A stretch of DNA of 64,000 nt from Chitinophaga eiseniae (GTDB lineage Bacteria; Bacteroidota; Bacteroidia; Chitinophagales; Chitinophagaceae). A program made the translations under genes and the position numbers. The stretch spans positions 682,001 through 746,000 of the forward strand of contig NZ_FUWZ01000001.1 of the NCBI RefSeq assembly GCF_900167135.1. Reading direction: 5' to 3'. Below, in pieces: positions 25,685-34,627 of the stretch (position 1 is its first letter; each line of letters opens with the position of its first letter). The notes beneath the pieces were generated by a model. The model saw only the letters and a program-made list of their open reading frames with translations. It was not told the DNA's origin and did not search any database.

Positions 25685-27361
25685 ATGCAACCAAACTTAC
25701 TTCACTACGTCGATTACCTGGTATTCCTGGTATATTTTGTAATAGTGGCCGGCTACGGGTATTATATCTACCAGAAAAAAAAGAAGGCGACAACAGACTC
25801 CAAGGACTTTTTCCTGGCGGAAGGCTCGCTGACCTGGTGGGCGATCGGCGCTTCCCTCATTGCCTCCAATATCTCGGCAGAACAGTTTATCGGTATGTCC
25901 GGCTCCGGTTTCTCTATGGGCCTGGCTATCTCCACCTATGAATGGATGGCGGCAGCCACGCTGATCGTGGTAGCGGTCTTTTTCCTCCCCATTTACCTGA
26001 AAAACAAGATCTACACAATGCCCCAGTTCCTGGAACGCCGGTACAACCAAACGGTGAGTACTATTATGGCGGTGTTCTGGCTGCTGCTGTACGTGGTGGT
26101 AAACCTCACGTCCATTCTGTATCTGGGCGCATTGGCGATTAATAAAATCTCCGGTATCGACTTCTACGTCTGCATGGTGGCGCTGTCGTTCTTTGCGGTG
26201 CTCATCACCCTCGGCGGTATGAAAGTGATCGGTTATACAGACGTTATCCAGGTGTTCTTCCTCATCCTGGGCGGCCTGGCTACCACTTACCTGGCGCTGG
26301 ACCTCGTGGCGCAGCACTTCGGTGAGAGCGGTGTGATGAAAGGCTTCAGCCTGCTGCATCAGCATGCCGACGACCATTTCCATATGATCTTCAAAAAAGA
26401 GGACGCCCATTACCTCGACCTGCCGGGACTGAGCATATTGGTAGGGGGTATGTGGATCGTGAACCTCAACTACTGGGGCTGTAACCAGTACATCACACAG
26501 CGCGCACTGGGCGCCGATCTGAAAACCGCCCGCAGCGGCCTGCTGTTCGCCGGTTTCCTGAAACTGCTCATGCCTATCATCGTGGTGCTGCCGGGTATCG
26601 CGGCTTATGTGCTGTACCAGCAGGGCCAGTTCCACACAGAGATGATGCAGGGCGGCTCCCTGAACCCGGATAACGCTTACCCGGTGCTGCTCAACCTGCT
26701 GCCCAGCGGCTTGAAAGGCCTGGCCTTTGCGGCGCTCACCGCGGCAGTGGTGGCCTCGCTGGCCGGTAAAGCCAACAGTATCTCCACCATTTTTACGTTA
26801 GATATTTATAAGAAGATATATCATAAAGAAGCCGATGAACAGAAAGTAGTACGGGTAGGTCGCGTGACGGTGATCGTCGCCATGGTGCTCGCCATTATCC
26901 TTTCCAATTTCCTCGGTATCGACAAAAAAGGCGGATTCCAGTTTATCCAGGAATACACAGGCTTCGTGTCCCCGGGCGTATTTGCCATGTTTATCATGGG
27001 TTTCTTCTGGAAACGGACCACTTCCAACGCGGCGCTCTTTGCCATGATCGTTGGATTGCTGATGTCTTTTGTGCTGAAGTTCCTGCCCAACTGGGTGGAC
27101 CTGCAGCCGCTCTACCAGTTTGGCTGGGCCGCCCCCAATGCGGCAGGCGTTTATGAAATGGCCTTCATCGACCGTATGGGCATCGTGTTCGTGATCTGTG
27201 TGGTGGGTATGATCATCATCTCCCTGGCCGATCCTTCCAGCAAGAACAATCCGAAAGGACTGGAAATCGACAGCAGCATGTTTAAAACTGCGATGCCGTT
27301 TACGATCGGCGCATTGTTCATCGTCGGTATTCTCATTGCACTGTATACTGTTTATTGGTAA
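25685..27361 (+). CDS. SLC5 (SSS) family sodium/sugar symporter, probably for xylose
   Basis: Membrane carrier of the solute:sodium symporter family, 558 aa with about 13-14 transmembrane helices (first about residues 8-28). Typical features are KDFFLAEGSLTWWAIGASLIASNISAEQFIGMSGSG in pieces at about 45-80, and the sugar-transport region with NYWGCNQYITQRALGA (about 262-277). Like other members it has conserved Gly-rich helix 1/6 breaks. It is followed after 18 bp by xylulokinase, so xylose is the natural guess for substrate; other aldoses are possible. Confidence 0.85.
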   Translation: MQPNLLHYVDYLVFLVYFVIVAGYGYYIYQKKKKATTDSKDFFLAEGSLTWWAIGASLIASNISAEQFIGMSGSGFSMGLAISTYEWMAAATLIVVAVFFLPIYLKNKIYTMPQFLERRYNQTVSTIMAVFWLLLYVVVNLTSILYLGALAINKISGIDFYVCMVALSFFAVLITLGGMKVIGYTDVIQVFFLILGGLATTYLALDLVAQHFGESGVMKGFSLLHQHADDHFHMIFKKEDAHYLDLPGLSILVGGMWIVNLNYWGCNQYITQRALGADLKTARSGLLFAGFLKLLMPIIVVLPGIAAYVLYQQGQFHTEMMQGGSLNPDNAYPVLLNLLPSGLKGLAFAALTAAVVASLAGKANSISTIFTLDIYKKIYHKEADEQKVVRVGRVTVIVAMVLAIILSNFLGIDKKGGFQFIQEYTGFVSPGVFAMFIMGFFWKRTTSNAALFAMIVGLLMSFVLKFLPNWVDLQPLYQFGWAAPNAAGVYEMAFIDRMGIVFVICVVGMIIISLADPSSKNNPKGLEIDSSMFKTAMPFTIGALFIVGILIALYTVYW

Positions 27362-27379
27362 TCGTTATTCACAACAGAT

Positions 27380-28864
27380 ATGTATTTTATTGGTTACGAT
27401 ATTGGCTCTTCTTCTATTAAAGCCGCACTGCTGGACGCAGACACCGGCCGTTGCCTGGCAACGGCCACCAGTCCGTCCCGTGAGATGCCCATTTTAGTGC
27501 CGCATCCCAATTGGGCGGAACAGGACCCGGAAAGCTGGTGGCAGGAGGTGGTGAACGCCACCGCGCTCCTGCGCCGGCAGCACGCCTTCGATCCGGCCAT
27601 GGTGAAAGGGATCGGCATCGCCTACCAGATGCATGGCCTCGTCTGCGTGGACAAAGACATGCAGGTACTGCGCCCGGCCATTATCTGGTGCGACAGCCGA
27701 GCGGTGGAAACAGGGCGCAAAGCCTTCTCCGCACTGGGGGAGTCCTATTGCCTCTCTCACCTGCTGAATTCCCCCGGTAATTTTACCGCTTCCAAACTGC
27801 GATGGATACACGAAAACGAGCCGCAGGTGTACGAACGGATCCATAAAGTAATGTTGCCCGGCGATTTCATCGCCCTGAAGCTCACCGGCGAAGCCACTAC
27901 TACGGTGTCCGGCCTTTCTGAGGGTACTTTCTGGGACTTCCCGGGTAATGCTGTCAGCAGCCAGCTGCTCGATTATTATCAGATCAATCCGCAACTGTTG
28001 TCGGCCATAGTGCCCACCTTCGGCATACAGGGCCAGCTCTCCGCCACGGCAGCCGCAACGCTGCAACTGGCGCCTGGCACACCGGTCACCTACCGCGCCG
28101 GCGACCAGCCCAACAACGCTTTTTCGCTCAACGTGCTCGAACCCGGTGAAGCGGCCACCACCGCCGGTACCTCCGGCGTGGTATATGCTGTTCACGACCA
28201 GCATACCTTCGATCGTGAAAGCCGCGTCAATACGTTTGTGCATGTAAACAACGACGCACAGCATACCCGCGACGGCGTGCTCATGTGCCTCAATGGCACC
28301 GGTATCGCCAATTCCTGGTTGCGCAATATGATCGGCGACATCAGTTATGCTGATATGAACGATGCCGCAGCCCAGGCCCCTCCGGGAGCTGATGGCCTGC
28401 TGGTATTCCCCTTCGGCAACGGCGCAGAAAGAATACTGGGCAACAAAAGCACAGGCGCTACCGTCAGCGGCCTCGATTTCAACCGGCACCAAAGGGCGCA
28501 TATGCTGAGGGCCGTACAGGAAGGGATCGTCTTCGGACTCAATTACGGCCTCGACATCATGACAGACATGGGCCTCGGCATACACCGTATGCGCGCCGGT
28601 CACGCCAATATGTTCCTCAGCCCGCTCTTCCGGGAAGCTTTTGCGAATACGGCCAATGTGGTCATCGAACTATATAATACAGACGGGGCGCAGGGCGCCG
28701 CCAGAGGTGCGGCCGTCGGCGCCGGTTACCTGTCTGTCAAAGAAGTCTTCAGAGGCATGGAATGTCTCGCGGTAATAGAACCCGATAACCGGCTCCGCGA
28801 CTACTATACAGAAGCATACAGCCACTGGCTGTCAGGCCTGCATTCGTTGCTGGCTAACGGTTAA
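27380..28864 (+). CDS. xylB: Xylulokinase
   Basis: Phosphorylates D-xylulose to xylulose-5-phosphate. FGGY family carbohydrate kinase, 494 aa. The N-terminal ATPase fold starts [19 protein letters not shown] (about 4-22), and the substrate-binding [13 protein letters not shown] (about 44-56) is typical of xylulokinases. The second domain has [10 protein letters not shown] and, near the C-terminus, [12 protein letters not shown]. It follows the symporter by 18 bp and precedes xylA, so the three form one unit for xylose uptake and entry to the pentose phosphate pathway. Confidence 0.93.
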   Translation: MYFIGYDIGSSSIKAALLDADTGRCLATATSPSREMPILVPHPNWAEQDPESWWQEVVNATALLRRQHAFDPAMVKGIGIAYQMHGLVCVDKDMQVLRPAIIWCDSRAVETGRKAFSALGESYCLSHLLNSPGNFTASKLRWIHENEPQVYERIHKVMLPGDFIALKLTGEATTTVSGLSEGTFWDFPGNAVSSQLLDYYQINPQLLSAIVPTFGIQGQLSATAAATLQLAPGTPVTYRAGDQPNNAFSLNVLEPGEAATTAGTSGVVYAVHDQHTFDRESRVNTFVHVNNDAQHTRDGVLMCLNGTGIANSWLRNMIGDISYADMNDAAAQAPPGADGLLVFPFGNGAERILGNKSTGATVSGLDFNRHQRAHMLRAVQEGIVFGLNYGLDIMTDMGLGIHRMRAGHANMFLSPLFREAFANTANVVIELYNTDGAQGAARGAAVGAGYLSVKEVFRGMECLAVIEPDNRLRDYYTEAYSHWLSGLHSLLANG

Positions 28865-28893
28865 TGATATACGACATTTTAAAATCCACTTTT

Positions 28894-30222
28894 ATGAGCA
28901 TTACACTAGGAAATCACGAGTATTTTAAAGGCATCGGGCAGATCCGCTACGAAGGACCGGAATCAGACAACCCGCTGGCCTACCGCTGGTACGATGAAAA
29001 CCGCCTCATCGCCGGCAAATCCATGAAAGAACTGTTCCGCTTCGCCGTAAGCTACTGGCATACCTTCTGCGGCACCGGCGGCGACCCCTTCGGACCAGGC
29101 ACCAAACACTTCCCCTGGCTGGTATCCACAGATCCTGTACAAAGCGCAAAAGACAAAATGGATGCTGCTTTCGAATTCATCACCAAACTGGGCCTGCCTT
29201 ACTATTGTTTCCACGACGTAGACCTGGTGGACGAAGGCGCTACTATCGCCGAATACGAAAGCAGAATGCAGCAGGTCGTGGATTACGCCAAACAGAAACA
29301 GGATGTGAGCGGCGTGAAACTGCTCTGGGGCACCGCTAATGTGTTCAGCAACCCGCGCTACATGAACGGAGCAGCCACCAATCCCGATTTCCCTGCACTG
29401 GCTTATGCCGGCACACAGGTGAAAAATGCGCTCGACGCCACCATCGCACTGAAAGGAGAGAACTACGTTTTCTGGGGCGGCCGCGAGGGCTATATGACCC
29501 TGCTCAATACCAACATGAAAAGAGAACAGGAACACCTGGCGCAATTCCTGACTGTCGCCCGCGACTATGCCCGTAAACAAGGCTTCAAAGGCACTTTCTT
29601 TATCGAACCGAAACCCTGTGAGCCTACCAAACATCAGTATGACTACGATAGCGCCACCGTTATCGGTTTCCTGCGCTATTACGGACTGGACAAGGATTTT
29701 AAACTGAATATTGAAGTGAACCATGCCACCCTGGCCGGTCATACCTTCCAGCATGAGCTGCAGGTAGCCGCCGATGCCGGAATGCTGGGCAGCATCGACG
29801 CCAATCGCGGCGATTATCAAAATGGCTGGGATACCGATCAGTTCCCCACACATCTCAACGAACTGGTGGAAAGCATGCTCGTTATCCTCGAAGCCGGCGG
29901 CTTCGCCGGCGGCGGCGTTAACTTCGACGCTAAAACCCGCCGTAACTCTACCGACCTGGAAGATATCTTCCACGCGCATATCGGTGGTATCGACGCCTTC
30001 GCCAGGGCCGCGGTCATCGCCGAAAAAGTACTGACAAAAACAGCCTATAAAAAATTCCGGGCAGACCGCTACGCCTCCTTCGATTCCGGCAACGGGAAAG
30101 CCTTCGAAGAAGGCAAGCTCACCCTGGAAGACCTGCGCAATATCGCCGCCTCCAACGGAGAACCCGCCCAGGTCAGCGGTAAGCAGGAATGGCTCGAAAA
30201 TATGATCAACAACTGTATTTAA
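28894..30222 (+). CDS. xylA: Xylose isomerase
   Basis: Interconverts D-xylose and D-xylulose, the first intracellular step of xylose use. Class II enzyme, 442 aa, with a TIM-barrel core. Active-site and metal motifs are clear: [40 protein letters not shown] and [19 protein letters not shown], then SIDANRGD. I take the ATG at 28894 because it begins the family N-terminus ([10 protein letters not shown]); an ATG 30 bases earlier would overlap the end of xylB. It is followed by a palindrome and then an aldose epimerase. Confidence 0.96.
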   Translation: MSITLGNHEYFKGIGQIRYEGPESDNPLAYRWYDENRLIAGKSMKELFRFAVSYWHTFCGTGGDPFGPGTKHFPWLVSTDPVQSAKDKMDAAFEFITKLGLPYYCFHDVDLVDEGATIAEYESRMQQVVDYAKQKQDVSGVKLLWGTANVFSNPRYMNGAATNPDFPALAYAGTQVKNALDATIALKGENYVFWGGREGYMTLLNTNMKREQEHLAQFLTVARDYARKQGFKGTFFIEPKPCEPTKHQYDYDSATVIGFLRYYGLDKDFKLNIEVNHATLAGHTFQHELQVAADAGMLGSIDANRGDYQNGWDTDQFPTHLNELVESMLVILEAGGFAGGGVNFDAKTRRNSTDLEDIFHAHIGGIDAFARAAVIAEKVLTKTAYKKFRADRYASFDSGNGKAFEEGKLTLEDLRNIAASNGEPAQVSGKQEWLENMINNCI

Positions 30223-30310
30223 TCACGCAAAGGCGCAAAGGAGCAAAGCAGCAAAGAATTTCGCCGCTTCTGCTATCTTTGCGCCTTTGCTGCTTTGCGC
30301 CTTGGCGTGA
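30223..30310. repeat. Inverted repeat with CAAAGGAGC-type units (family B)
   Basis: Arms 30223-30257 and 30276-30310 match at 31 of 35 positions. The arm contains GCGCAAAGGAGCAAAG. It begins at the xylA stop codon and ends 15 bases before galM. The centre carries TATCTTTG (30274-30281), a fit to TAnnTTTG, so it may also supply a promoter for the epimerase. Confidence 0.8.
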
Positions 30311-30325
30311 ACAAAACAATGAACA

Positions 30326-31270
30326 ATGACAATCAATACTTTTCATGAGGCAGGATTTGATATCATCGCCCTCACTGACGAACAAAGCGGCACACAGGTG
30401 GAGATCGTGCCGGCCCATGGCGCATTGTTGCACGCTTTTAAAGTGCGCCGCCAGGGTAAACTGATCAACCTGATAGACAGCTACAGCAGCCTCGAAGATC
30501 TCCGGGAGAACCTGCATAGCAGTTTTAAAAGCGTTAAACTCAGCCCTTTTGCCTGCCGTATCAAAGACGCGGCCTACGAATGGCAGGGCAATACCTATAG
30601 CATCGAAAAAACAATAGCGCCCGGAAATGCCATCCATGGTTTGTTGTATGATGCAAAATTCATAGTGGCAGCACAGGAAGCTACCGCGCGGGAAGCCACT
30701 GTGACACTATCTTACAGCTTCCGCGAGGAAGATACCGGCTACCCTTTCAGCTACGATTGCCACGCCACCTATACGCTGCGCCCGGACAACGAACTGCAGG
30801 TGACCACTAAAATTGTCAATAACAGCCAGACCTCCATCCCGGTGATGGACGGATGGCATCCATATTTCTCCACCGGCACGCCGGTAGATAAGCTGGTGCT
30901 CACCTTCGCCTCCAAAGAAATCGTGGAGTTTGACGCCAAACTGATACCGACAGGAAAAGTATTGCCCTACACGGAATTTGTAAAAGGTAAAAAACTGGCC
31001 GGCGTGGAACTGGACAACTCTTTTGTGCTGGACTTTTCCCAGGCGCAACCACTCGCCTCCCTGCTGGACCCGGTGAAAAATATCCAGATCGATTTTTTCC
31101 CGGGCGATCACTATCCTGTTTTGCAGGTATATATACCACCACATCGCAACAGTATCGCCGTGGAAAACCTGAGCGGTGCGCCCAACGCCTTTAATAATGG
31201 GATCGGCCTGGTAACTTTGGCCGCTGGTGAAAACAGAACTTTCGACACGAAAATAAAAATCACAGCATAG
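30326..31270 (+). CDS. Aldose 1-epimerase
   Basis: Interconverts alpha and beta anomers of free aldoses. The 314-residue galactose-mutarotase-like protein has the first catalytic histidine region NAIHGLLYD (about 95-103), a second histidine in DGWHPYFS (about 174-181) and the C-terminal glutamate in VAVENLSGAPNAFNNG-like sequence (SIAVENLSGAPNAFNNG, about 277-293). Not secreted by sequence. Its place after xylA suggests it supplies the anomer used by xylose isomerase, though galactose is another possible substrate. A terminator follows at 31298. Confidence 0.88.
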   Translation: MTINTFHEAGFDIIALTDEQSGTQVEIVPAHGALLHAFKVRRQGKLINLIDSYSSLEDLRENLHSSFKSVKLSPFACRIKDAAYEWQGNTYSIEKTIAPGNAIHGLLYDAKFIVAAQEATAREATVTLSYSFREEDTGYPFSYDCHATYTLRPDNELQVTTKIVNNSQTSIPVMDGWHPYFSTGTPVDKLVLTFASKEIVEFDAKLIPTGKVLPYTEFVKGKKLAGVELDNSFVLDFSQAQPLASLLDPVKNIQIDFFPGDHYPVLQVYIPPHRNSIAVENLSGAPNAFNNGIGLVTLAAGENRTFDTKIKITA

Positions 31271-31297
31271 CCACGGCGGTGCTGTCAGCTATAAACG

Positions 31298-31330
31298 TCC
31301 TCCGGTCTCCCACCGGAGGATTTGTTTTTT
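31298..31330 (+). terminator. Terminator of the xylose gene cluster
   Basis: TCCTCCGGT (31298-31306) pairs with ACCGGAGGA (31312-31320), followed by a T-rich run to 31330. Confidence 0.85.
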
Positions 31331-31445
31331 AACAACCGCCCCAATTTATTTAAATTGTGGGCTGGAATGGATATGAACAATACACGCTCAGTATTGGTTG
31401 TTCACGGAGAGGAAGGATAGTCAGGATTAAAAACATACACAATTT

Positions 31446-32162
31446 ATGAAGGCTCACACGCGTATTCTGTTGCTGGGTTGCATCGCCGGGATGTTGTTTC
31501 CTTTTGTTGCAAAAGCACAGGTCATCGTAACCGGACAGATTTCTGACAGCAACAAACTGGTGCTGCCGTACGCCACTATTACCAACCTCACCACAGGCAA
31601 ACATTCCCTGTCTGATCAGGGCGGTTTTTACAAAATTGATGCTACCCGGAATGACAAGATCGTTTTCACTTTTGTGGGCTACCTGCCGGACACCGTGAAG
31701 GTAACGCAGACTACCGGCACACAGACGATCAATGTGAAGCTGGTCGTGGCCAGCCGTTTTCTGAAAGGCGTGGAAATTTCCTCTCAGTATACCCCTTATC
31801 AGCTGGATTCCATTGAGCGCCGCCGGCAGTACGGTTACCTGCTGGACCTGCCCAATAAGCCACTGGCCGGTGGCAGTACGCCGCAGGGTGCCGGTATCGT
31901 CTTCAGTCCGTTTACCCGCTATTCCAAGAGCGAAAAACAAAAAAGACAGTTCAAAAAGAATTACGAGGAGATGGAGAAAGAGAAATACATCGATTCCCGT
32001 TTTACACCGGTGCTTGTCAGCCAGGTGACCGGGCTCAAAGGGGATTCTCTTCAGTTGTTCATGCGGGACAATTATCCGGATTACGAAACGATGCGGACCA
32101 TTGGACATAACGACCTGCTGTACTGGATTACAGACAAATACAAAACCTGGATCAAAAAGTAA
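31446..32162 (+). CDS. Secreted protein with carboxypeptidase-regulatory-like domain
   Basis: A 238-residue exported protein of unknown role. Signal peptide about 1-25 (ending VAKAQ). A CarboxypepD_reg-like beta-sandwich follows (about 27-105: VIVTGQISDSNKLVLPYATITNL, then GFYKIDATRNDKIVFTFVGYLPDTV), the fold that opens many SusC/TonB-linked proteins of this phylum. The C-terminal part (about 105-238) is charged and helical, with an RRRQYGY stretch. It is not followed by a beta-barrel, so it may be a stand-alone surface protein. Confidence 0.8.
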   Translation: MKAHTRILLLGCIAGMLFPFVAKAQVIVTGQISDSNKLVLPYATITNLTTGKHSLSDQGGFYKIDATRNDKIVFTFVGYLPDTVKVTQTTGTQTINVKLVVASRFLKGVEISSQYTPYQLDSIERRRQYGYLLDLPNKPLAGGSTPQGAGIVFSPFTRYSKSEKQKRQFKKNYEEMEKEKYIDSRFTPVLVSQVTGLKGDSLQLFMRDNYPDYETMRTIGHNDLLYWITDKYKTWIKK

Positions 32163-32171
32163 AGACATAGA

Positions 32172-32208
32172 AAAAGGGTGAAGAACAAGCCGAAGTCTTC
32201 ACCCTTTT
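32172..32208. terminator. Bidirectional terminator between convergent genes
   Basis: AAAAGGGTGAAGA (32172-32184) pairs perfectly with TCTTCACCCTTTT (32196-32208). It serves the secreted protein gene and the protease gene that converges on it. Confidence 0.85.
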
Positions 32209-32235
32209 GATTTATAGGCTATTGTGTTCAAAAAC

Positions 32236-33333
32236 TTAGTTATAGACCTTCACCATATATACAAACTCTTCCAGTTTCCTGATCTGATCTATTCTATTCA
32301 CCCCCTCCAGATGGCTTTTATTACGGGCCATTTCTTTTTTCATGCCTTTATCTTTCGGCATTTCATCCAGCAACCGTTTCAGGTGGGCTGATTTCACTGC
32401 GAAGGCGATGCCGTCGGAGGTGGTTTGTTTGCCTGTAACGATACCTACCACATCACCCTGGTTGTCTAACAGGGGAGCGCCGCTATTGCCGGGATTGACA
32501 GGGATAGACACCTGGTAGGCGGTCGTATCGCCGTTGAAGCCGGTTTTTGCGCTGATGTAACCTTTGCCGTAAACGATTTCATCGCGGGGGAAGCCCATGG
32601 TGAAAACTTCTTCGCCCAGTCTGGCGTTCTGTGGTTTCAGTGCGTAGGGCAGCGGCTGGCTTTTAAAGGTAGAGTCGGCAATTTTGAGTACCGCCAGATC
32701 GCTGGAGATGTCTTCAAAAACGCTGACAGCCTTGAAAGCTTCACCTTTATTGTTCTGCACATACACAGAATCAGCGCCGGCCACTACGTGATAATTGGTA
32801 ACGATGTAACCGTTACCGGATACTGCGAAACCAGTACCGCCGTAAGTGCCGGGATTCACCGGTGCTCTGTTTTTATTATTGATATCATTGATGAGTGCGT
32901 TCTGGGAGCGCTGGATATTGTTCAGCACTCTTCTCACGTCCTCATATTGGGCGGTGGATTTGTTTTTAGCGGCGTTCTGCAGGACAGCGATGGTAGACAG
33001 GGAGGTTACCAGTGCGATACAGGCAGCGGCTGCCAGGTTGGTAATGGTACGGCGGCGGATGGTTACCCTTTTGGCAGCCAGGTTTTCTTCCTGGGCCTGT
33101 TTGCGGAGGGTTGGCATGTCCAGCTGCCGGTGAAGGTGGTCCATTTTAGCCTTCAGCGACTGCCGCTGACCAAAATGTTGCAGCTGCTGCAGGAACAACG
33201 CCTGCTCTTCTACCTGACGGTCGATTTGCGGATTGTTTTTACGCAGTTCCTCAAAAACGGCTTTTTCCTGTCCGCTCATTTCTCCGTCCAGGTAGCGTTC
33301 AATTTCACGTAATAAATTCATGTCATCTTTCAT
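32236..33333 (-). CDS. Membrane-bound fusion: anti-sigma-like N-terminus and trypsin-like serine protease
   Basis: 365 aa. The cytoplasmic N-terminus (about 1-50, LLREIERYLDGEMSGQEKAVFEEL) has the helical pattern of anti-sigma N-termini, but without the CxxC zinc ligands. A coiled basic region (about 50-98) precedes one transmembrane helix (about 98-118). The periplasmic part is a trypsin/HtrA-type protease: His182 (TNYHVVAG), Asp212 (SSDLAVLK) and Ser284 (NPGNSGAPL) form the triad. No PDZ domain follows. The ECF sigma gene lies 12 bp upstream, so this is its probable anti-sigma and sensor. Protease activity as sensor or effector is inferred. Confidence 0.85.
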   Translation of the reverse strand: MKDDMNLLREIERYLDGEMSGQEKAVFEELRKNNPQIDRQVEEQALFLQQLQHFGQRQSLKAKMDHLHRQLDMPTLRKQAQEENLAAKRVTIRRRTITNLAAAACIALVTSLSTIAVLQNAAKNKSTAQYEDVRRVLNNIQRSQNALINDINNKNRAPVNPGTYGGTGFAVSGNGYIVTNYHVVAGADSVYVQNNKGEAFKAVSVFEDISSDLAVLKIADSTFKSQPLPYALKPQNARLGEEVFTMGFPRDEIVYGKGYISAKTGFNGDTTAYQVSIPVNPGNSGAPLLDNQGDVVGIVTGKQTTSDGIAFAVKSAHLKRLLDEMPKDKGMKKEMARNKSHLEGVNRIDQIRKLEEFVYMVKVYN

Positions 33334-33345
33334 GGCCGTTGCTGC

Positions 33346-33921
33346 TTATAAGGATGTATTATACTGATCAAAAAATAACTTCTTCAGGCGCATCAGACAC
33401 TTATACTTCTGATTTTTAGCGTTTTCGGCGTTGGTATAGCCGAATTTCTCCGCTATTTCCTGCATGGACCGCTTCTGTATATAATAATCTTCCAGAATGG
33501 TCTTACAGGGTTCGCCAATATTGCCCATCGCACTTTCCATGATCCGGAACTGTTCGTCTCTGGCGGCGTGTTCGTCTACCACTTCCGTGGCCGGGATTGT
33601 ATCTTCCATTTCCGGTGGGATCGCATAAAGCCCGTAGGTGCTTTGTACTTTTTTCAGCCACAGGTGGCGGCATACCGAATAGAGGAAAGTTTTTAAACGG
33701 CTGGTCAGGTTAAAACTACCCTCGCAGGCCTTTTCATATAGAATGATGATTGCTTCCTGGAAAACATCCTTGGCGTCGTCTTCGCTGCCATTGTGTTGTA
33801 AAATCATGCGCAGCACTACCGGAAAATTCTCAGAATAGATGGTTTCCAATGACTTATCATCACTTCTTGCCAATCCCAGCAATAATTCCCTGTCTCTTGT
33901 TATATCTTGATGTTGCTTCAC
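33346..33921 (-). CDS. ECF sigma factor linked to the anti-sigma/protease fusion
   Basis: Sigma-70 family ECF factor, 191 aa as drawn. Region 2 spans about 20-95 (DDAKDVFQEAIIILYEKA) and region 4 about 125-185 (MQEIAEKFGYTNAENAKNQKYKCLMRLKK). The drawn start is GTG at 33921, but the proposed -10 box of its own promoter lies directly before that codon, so transcription would start inside it. A later TTG (for example codon 14 or 17, in ELLLGLARSDDKS) may be the real start, as TTG is used by two other sigma genes here. Divergent from the repeat lipoprotein, with which it shares a promoter motif. Confidence 0.85.
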   Translation of the reverse strand: MKQHQDITRDRELLLGLARSDDKSLETIYSENFPVVLRMILQHNGSEDDAKDVFQEAIIILYEKACEGSFNLTSRLKTFLYSVCRHLWLKKVQSTYGLYAIPPEMEDTIPATEVVDEHAARDEQFRIMESAMGNIGEPCKTILEDYYIQKRSMQEIAEKFGYTNAENAKNQKYKCLMRLKKLFFDQYNTSL

Positions 33922-33922
33922 T

Positions 33923-34015
33923 CTTAATACGATTATTAGGCATTTGGTAACCCAAAGTACCGAAAAAAAAAATTTTAAAAGTTTGGGTTACCTTTTGGGT
34001 GATCCCGGTATAAAG
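33923..34015. promoter_or_regulatory. Divergent shared ECF-type promoter pair
   Basis: TTTGGGTTACC occurs on the plus strand (33982-33992) and, inverted, on the minus strand (33956-33946). On both strands 16 bases separate GGGTTACC from a TATWAAG box: TATAAAG at 34009-34015 toward the lipoprotein, TATTAAG at 33929-33923 toward the sigma gene. This matches the two-box layout of ECF promoters. I infer that the sigma factor drives itself, the fusion protease and the lipoprotein. Confidence 0.75.
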
Positions 34016-34054
34016 GATAAATCATTCAAAAAACACCTTTAAATTATTTGTACG

Positions 34055-34294
34055 ATGAAGAACGTAATTAAACTTGGTTTCCTGGCTCTGTCTTTCGGTC
34101 TGTTCGCTGTAGCTTGCGGCGGTGGTGAAAAACCTGCTACCGATTCTACTGCAACTAACGCTGGCGCTGTAATCGACTCTGCTGCTGCAACTGTTGATTC
34201 TGCTGCTGCTGGTGCTGCTGCTATGGTTGATTCTGCTGCTGCAAAAATCGACTCAGTTGCTGCTAAAGTTGACTCTGCTGCTGCTAAGCACTAA
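34055..34294 (+). CDS. Small Ala-rich repeat lipoprotein, Lpp-like
   Basis: A 79-residue lipoprotein. The signal peptide runs to Ala20 with Cys21 as lipidation site (FAVAC, then GGGE). The mature part is about 60 residues of near-heptad repeats, variants of VDSAAAK (about residues 38-78): IDSAAAT, VDSAAAG, VDSAAAK, IDSVAAK, VDSAAAK. It ends AAAKH. This recalls Braun lipoprotein in size, coiled-coil pattern and a Lys near the C-terminus, but I see no direct relationship. It is divergent from the ECF sigma gene with a shared promoter motif, so it is a likely target. A terminator follows at 34322. Confidence 0.8.
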   Translation: MKNVIKLGFLALSFGLFAVACGGGEKPATDSTATNAGAVIDSAAATVDSAAAGAAAMVDSAAAKIDSVAAKVDSAAAKH

Positions 34295-34321
34295 TTAGCA
34301 AACTCTTATTAAATTTATATG

Positions 34322-34353
34322 ACCGCTACGGCTATCGCTGTAGCGGTTTTTTT
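34322..34353 (+). terminator. Terminator after the repeat lipoprotein
   Basis: ACCGCTACGGC (34322-34332) pairs with GCTGTAGCGGT (34337-34347, one G-U), four-base loop, then seven T. The remaining gap to 34907 holds the promoter and two leader peptides of the aromatic operon. Confidence 0.85.
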
Positions 34354-34516
34354 ATGCCCTTTTATATTGCTGATGAGCTCGCTGTTTAAATTTTTTAAAA
34401 TGATGCCTCCGCTACCGTTTTAATATATGTCACTGATCTTCTTTTTCCACAATTTTAGATTAAATTCAATAATTGCCCCTTATTATTCAAAAAAATGTAT
34501 TTTTTATATCAGACGC

Positions 34517-34546
34517 TTGGATAATTAAAACCGTGCCGTATTTTTG
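34517..34546 (+). promoter_or_regulatory. Aromatic operon promoter
   Basis: TATTTTTG (34539-34546) fits TAnnTTTG. A partial -33 (TTG at 34517-34519) lies 19 bases upstream. It would start transcription about 34552, roughly 15 bases before the first leader ATG. Confidence 0.55.
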
Positions 34547-34567
34547 TGACACGTTCAAAAAGAGCAT

Positions 34568-34627
34568 ATGACTACACAAGCGACTTTCGGATTTTTTGGC
34601 TTCTATTATTTCTGGTACCAGGAATAG
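34568..34627 (+). CDS. First aromatic leader peptide (Phe/Tyr/Trp-rich)
   Basis: A 19-residue frame reading MTTQAT then FGFFGFYYFWY and QE. Nine of residues 7-17 are Phe, Tyr or Trp, far beyond chance, directly ahead of pheA and the aro genes. It is a leader peptide of the attenuation type, sensing Phe, Tyr and Trp charging. Its TAG stop overlaps GGGAGG (34627-34632), the antiterminator arm, so a ribosome finishing the peptide would cover that arm. Start ATG at 34568, no Shine-Dalgarno, as is usual in this phylum. Confidence 0.87.
   Translation: MTTQATFGFFGFYYFWYQE

Noticed and set aside
31350..32168. 272-codon minus-strand frame
   Set aside because: The plus-strand gene here (31446-32162) has a clean signal peptide and a carboxypeptidase-regulatory-like domain; the minus frame shows no such feature.
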